From positions 72,501 to 115,956 of the forward strand of contig LUCW03001573.1 in assembly GCA_001586965.3 (NCBI GenBank): a stretch of 43,456 nucleotides of DNA, written 5' to 3'. The stretch is from Sphaeroforma sirkka. Taxonomy: Eukaryota; Opisthokonta; Ichthyosporea; Ichthyophonida. A program made the position numbers and the translations under genes. The notes below the pieces were generated by a model. It was given only the letters and a program-made list of their open reading frames with translations, did not search any database and had not been told where the DNA came from. Every line of letters starts with the position of its first letter. Position 1 is the stretch's first letter. Shown piece by piece: positions 40,400 through 43,456 of this stretch.

Positions 40400-40646
40400 T
40401 GTGGTCAGAAAACAAGTACTTATATTTATTTGATTATTTTAGGTTTATTACAAGTTTTACAGTTTATCAGAATAATCTGATAAACTGGGTTTTAAGGTTT
40501 TGCTGGTTTTACAGCACATGACTAATGACTCATTTAAGAGTCAGTCATTTTAGGATTACTGTTTATAATTACTAATAAATGAACAACGTCCCCTCCCTGA
40601 GGAGGGAGAACGTTGAGATACAGTTATCTCGCGTATACTTACTACA
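40400..40646 (+). repeat. 3' LTR of element E
   Basis: 247 bp, same as the 5' LTR but for two substitutions. It ends CTTACTACA and is followed by ATCT, the right copy of the target duplication. Confidence 0.95.
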
Positions 40647-40960
40647 ATCTGACTGATCTTTTATTCGGGTCTAGCCCATTAGGCAGACCAGTGAGTGTTA
40701 TACCTAAACTGAGAAGATCAGTCATACCTATAATTAAATCGTATTTCTGAGACATGTCAGTAACGATTAGGTGAGTCTTCACTTCTCTTCTATCTGACAG
40801 CATTATGTGTGCATAGTCAATGGCTTGTTCGCAAGTAGTAACTTTGCCATTTCCCAAGATTAAATAAGTTGTTTCGTTATGGACAGCCATATCTGTAGCG
40901 TAGGCTACTCGGCGTGAGATAGCAGAGACTTCAGCCCCTGGATCAAATAGTGCCATAACT
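40642..40960 (-). pseudogene. element B protease
   Basis: Minus-strand retropepsin-like segment starting MALFDPGAEVSAISRRVAYA, with a following beta pattern and a YDLIIGMTDLLSLGI second motif. It is separated from B's reverse transcriptase by element E. Confidence 0.75.
40647..40650 (+). repeat. target-site duplication of E, right copy (ATCT)
   Basis: Matches ATCT at 31,794-31,797. Element B sequence resumes here. Confidence 0.75.
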
Positions 40961-41066
40961 TTTCTCCATTTACGAAAACTGCTTGAAAGATACGTTCATC
41001 TCCTTTGGTATGGATTTTATTGAACATTTTCTCATAATCTTGCTCTAGTGCACACATATGGTACTG

Positions 41067-43049
41067 TCAGTGCTTAACTTGGACGTCCGGTAAGTCCTTG
41101 CAATCCTCTTTGTGCCAACCGTTAGTACCCTTGCAAGTAGCACACTCTTTCATATAGTGTCCAAAATCTGGCTTACCTGGTGCACACTTAACAGGGTCGT
41201 GTCTACCATTCCACTTGCCATTACGTTTTGTGAGGTTGTAACCACACTTCTTGCAAGGCGCTCTCACCTTCTTTTCACCTTTCGGTTCGGTAGAAGTAGA
41301 GCCAGTACCCTCTCCAGTAGTAGTGCGAGGTTTCTTAGTACTACGCGCAGTATTAGTCTCTACTGCGTTTCGCTTAGTGGGCTGGGTGTAGCTCGTGGTA
41401 CTAAGTACTCTAGTAGAGGGATTGGTATGCTTGTGAACTATCTTCTCAAAGACAGACCAAGGCATAGATCGCAAATCACCATAGGCGATGATGTCATCAT
41501 TGACTTTCTTAAAGAGGTTAGCTCCCAGAGTCTCCATCATCTGACAAATTAATAAATATTCGCCAGTATAGGTATGACCACCCATCCGAGTATTCATATG
41601 TGTCATATGAGCTAGAGCACCTCGAATAGTGGTATTGTTCGCAAAGAACATGCGAGACTCTAAAAGTTCACGGTCACGTGCATCTTCAAAAAAAAGGTGT
41701 TAAGTATATTATCACGCAACTGGTGCCAGGGTAGGGCTTTCCAGTTGGGCTCATGAGCCTTCAAGATAGTTCGCCATTCACCTGGCTCACAGAAATGAAT
41801 AGAGGCATTCATCATCTGCTTATCTCTAAGGCTGGCAGACTCCTTCAGTTGGTCGAAGGCCTTCAGTGTCTCCACTGTACTCTCATTAGTAGAGAAATCG
41901 ACCTCAGCCTGCGCGTTACCTAGCTGCTTTATAAAGCTTGGTTCTAAGTGTTCACGAGGCTCATGCTCAGTGCTACGGGCTGCCAGTGCCAAGATGGTGT
42001 CTATTTCCTTTCTCTTGTTATCGATTAGATAGCGAATGTTATCCGCTTTCCTATCGTCAAGGTCAGAGTCATTCAATAGACGGTCCTCAAGGACTTGCAT
42101 ACCAGAGCGTAATAGCCTGAGACGAGTATGTCTGGTTCTCACTTCCTCATCCTCAGGATTAGAGCGGGAACTCTCTAACGAGGTACTGGTGTAGCGATTG
42201 CCAAGATCGTGATTACCAGGGTTAGTTGGCAAATGAGGGTCGATATTACGAGGATGGTAAGCCTCATCGAGTTCCATACGATCATATCCTCTGACAGGGT
42301 TAGGTTTGTCAAGAGGATGGTCAATGGTAGCATCAGAGCTATAGAGATTAAATTTTGAAATATTTTTCTCTCGCCAGTGGTAACTGGCTTAGTAGTAAAC
42401 ATACTGGCTGGTAAACCAGTAGGTCTCGGGTTCGAAACTGGGCCTGAATTTTTCTTCTTCTTCGGTATAGGAAGAATATCAGCCAAGTGGGACACGATAG
42501 AGGGGTCCACAACTGCTGCTGCCGCTAGTTCCTTCAAGAGCGCTTCAGTGCGGTTCAATTGGCGTCGAGATTGAGAGGATCCAACCACTCGTTCTCGAGT
42601 TATGGCATCCTCAGCTTCGGCCCCAAGATTTGAGCTGAATGGAATGGCTTCTCCATCGATGGCGAAACCGAAATTTTCGGACAGGTCCAATACTTCCTTT
42701 TCACTCCGGATTTGTGCTGGAGTGTCCTTTAGATGTGGAGTTATAATGCCCCCCGACATTCGTATCCACGATTTTTCCAGCCTTTCGACGTTTATCCCCA
42801 ATATTTGACGGCACGTGGTCAGGGGGGCAAGCTGGGGTCCTGAGCTTCACTCCTAGGTGATACACGGACGCTGGCGAGCCTTTCCGCGGTAGTAGATACC
42901 TCTTCTTCCAAGGCTTTAGGATCCGACGAGTCATCCTCAGGATAATCCTCTGTACCAACCTCAGAATTTGCTTCCCCAACAGTTTCCTCGGCAGGCTTAG
43001 CAGGCTTAGAGCTAGCGGCTCCCTTGCCTTTAGAAGTACCCTGAGCCAT
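41067..43049 (-). pseudogene. element B gag with Cys/His-rich nucleocapsid-like end
   Basis: Gag region of B on the minus strand, beginning MAQGTSKGKGAASSKP, with an acidic Ser/Glu-rich N-terminus, a helical middle and a basic NAVETNTARSTKKPR stretch. The C-terminal part has CKKCGYNLTKRNGKWNGRHD followed by PVKC, and CATCKGTNGWHKEDC. These are Cys/His clusters unlike the usual C-x2-C-x4-H-x4-C knuckle. A few interruptions. Confidence 0.78.
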
Positions 43050-43129
43050 AGTATTTGCTGGATAGTAAATCGATGTCAGACAGTCTAGAAGCAGTACACT
43101 ACTGTAACTACTAAATAACTGAAAAAATA

Positions 43130-43456
43130 TGTAAACTTCGATGGAAATTACTAGGTTTCAAACCTATAGTAAACTAAAATACAATTTAATAGTCAGTTAG
43201 AGGATTTAGCAGTGGTAGCTTGTGTAAGAATGATCAGGACTGCCTCTTGTTAAGAGCCCTAAATATCCTCAAATCACACAGGGCGTACCTCTAGCTGTTT
43301 CTTTATTGAATAATTTTCACTAGAAGTACTAAGAAGTGTTCATGACCACATGCCTAATTTGTAAATGAACGCATAATAACGTAAGTCACGTTAATACATT
43401 GGCTGATATAAATTAAGTTCCATCTGAAAGAAAAGTTAAAAAAAAAAGAAAAAAGA
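43130..43456 (-). repeat. 5' LTR of element B (cut by window edge)
   Basis: Starts TGTAAACTTCGATGG in reverse orientation and continues to the window end, 327 of an expected 598 bases. It matches the left LTR with about 20 differences, many of them one- to four-base insertions. Confidence 0.92.

Larger units (their letters stand above)
31798..40646 (+). mobile_element. gypsy family 2, element E (chromovirus-like, youngest)
   Basis: Ty3/gypsy-class element, 8.85 kb, plus strand, inserted in element B. Two 247-bp LTRs (31,798-32,044 and 40,400-40,646) differ at two positions, and ATCT flanks both ends, so insertion is recent. Parts in order: 1.3-kb leader, gag-like frames, protease, reverse transcriptase, RNase H, a methyltransferase-like domain, integrase, chromodomain, then a tandem-repeat-rich 3' region and a G-rich polypurine tract. 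All parts are present but the coding region has roughly half a dozen interruptions. Confidence 0.94.
27324..43456 (-). mobile_element. gypsy family 1, element B (long, split by E, runs off window)
   Basis: Ty3/gypsy-class element on the minus strand, inserted in copia C2. Its right LTR (from 43,130) is cut by the window edge and its left LTR is 27,324-27,921. Between them, reading leftward, come gag, protease, reverse transcriptase, RNase H, a methyltransferase-like domain, integrase and a chromodomain-like tail. All expected parts are seen, with several interruptions. The 8.8-kb stretch 31,798-40,646 is a second gypsy element, E, inserted between B's protease and reverse transcriptase. The two LTRs differ at roughly 20 places over the 327 bases that can be compared, many of them short indels, so B looks moderately old unless those are sequencing errors. 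Confidence 0.92.

Overview
This window is eukaryotic nuclear DNA. It has a split gene with short GT-AG introns, many dinucleotide microsatellites, and a dense right half built of nested LTR retrotransposons. The standard genetic code fits. The organism cannot be named from sequence alone. A protist such as a unicellular holozoan (for example an ichthyosporean) is only a guess, based on the mix of an animal-like double-PHD protein, a class 3 lipase with a hydrophobic N-terminus, chromovirus-type gypsy elements and a Crypton.

Bases 1-11,095 are host DNA. A nine-exon gene on the plus strand (570-7869) encodes a class 3 alpha/beta-hydrolase lipase. All exon phases join correctly to about 498 residues, with GHSLG, PDHD and a CH motif as the likely Ser-Asp-His triad. 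Its introns hold microsatellites, 21-, 25-, 30- and 73-bp tandem arrays, and five decayed partial copies of exons 4, 5 and 8. After a poorly coding stretch with short TTTAGGG-like blocks, a minus-strand exon (about 10,344-10,758) encodes a tandem PHD finger of DPF/KAT6 type.

Bases 11,096-23,550 are a patchwork of element remnants. From left to right they are: a 3' part of gypsy family 1 (copy A); a minus-strand Crypton remnant with tyrosine recombinase and GCR1_C-like parts; scraps of two older gypsy relatives (F and G); the 5' LTR and gag of an older family-1 relative (D); and a copia element (C1) inserted into that gag, which itself carries a tRNA-derived SINE-like insert. An unclassified 1-kb segment follows C1.

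Bases 23,550-43,456 are a three-level nest: copia element C2 (minus) was entered by gypsy B (minus, family 1), and B was entered by gypsy E (plus, family 2, a chromovirus). E has 247-bp LTRs that differ at only two positions and a 4-bp target duplication, so it is the youngest. B's right LTR runs off the window.

The most unusual feature is shared by the two gypsy families. Between RNase H and integrase both carry a domain resembling the phage-type N6-adenine methyltransferase module known from DIRS elements, including an NPP motif. Other points worth a look are the fossil exon copies in the lipase gene, near-identical inverted copies of element parts 14 kb apart, non-TG/CA ends on the copia LTRs, and no evident tRNA primer site in the gypsy elements.
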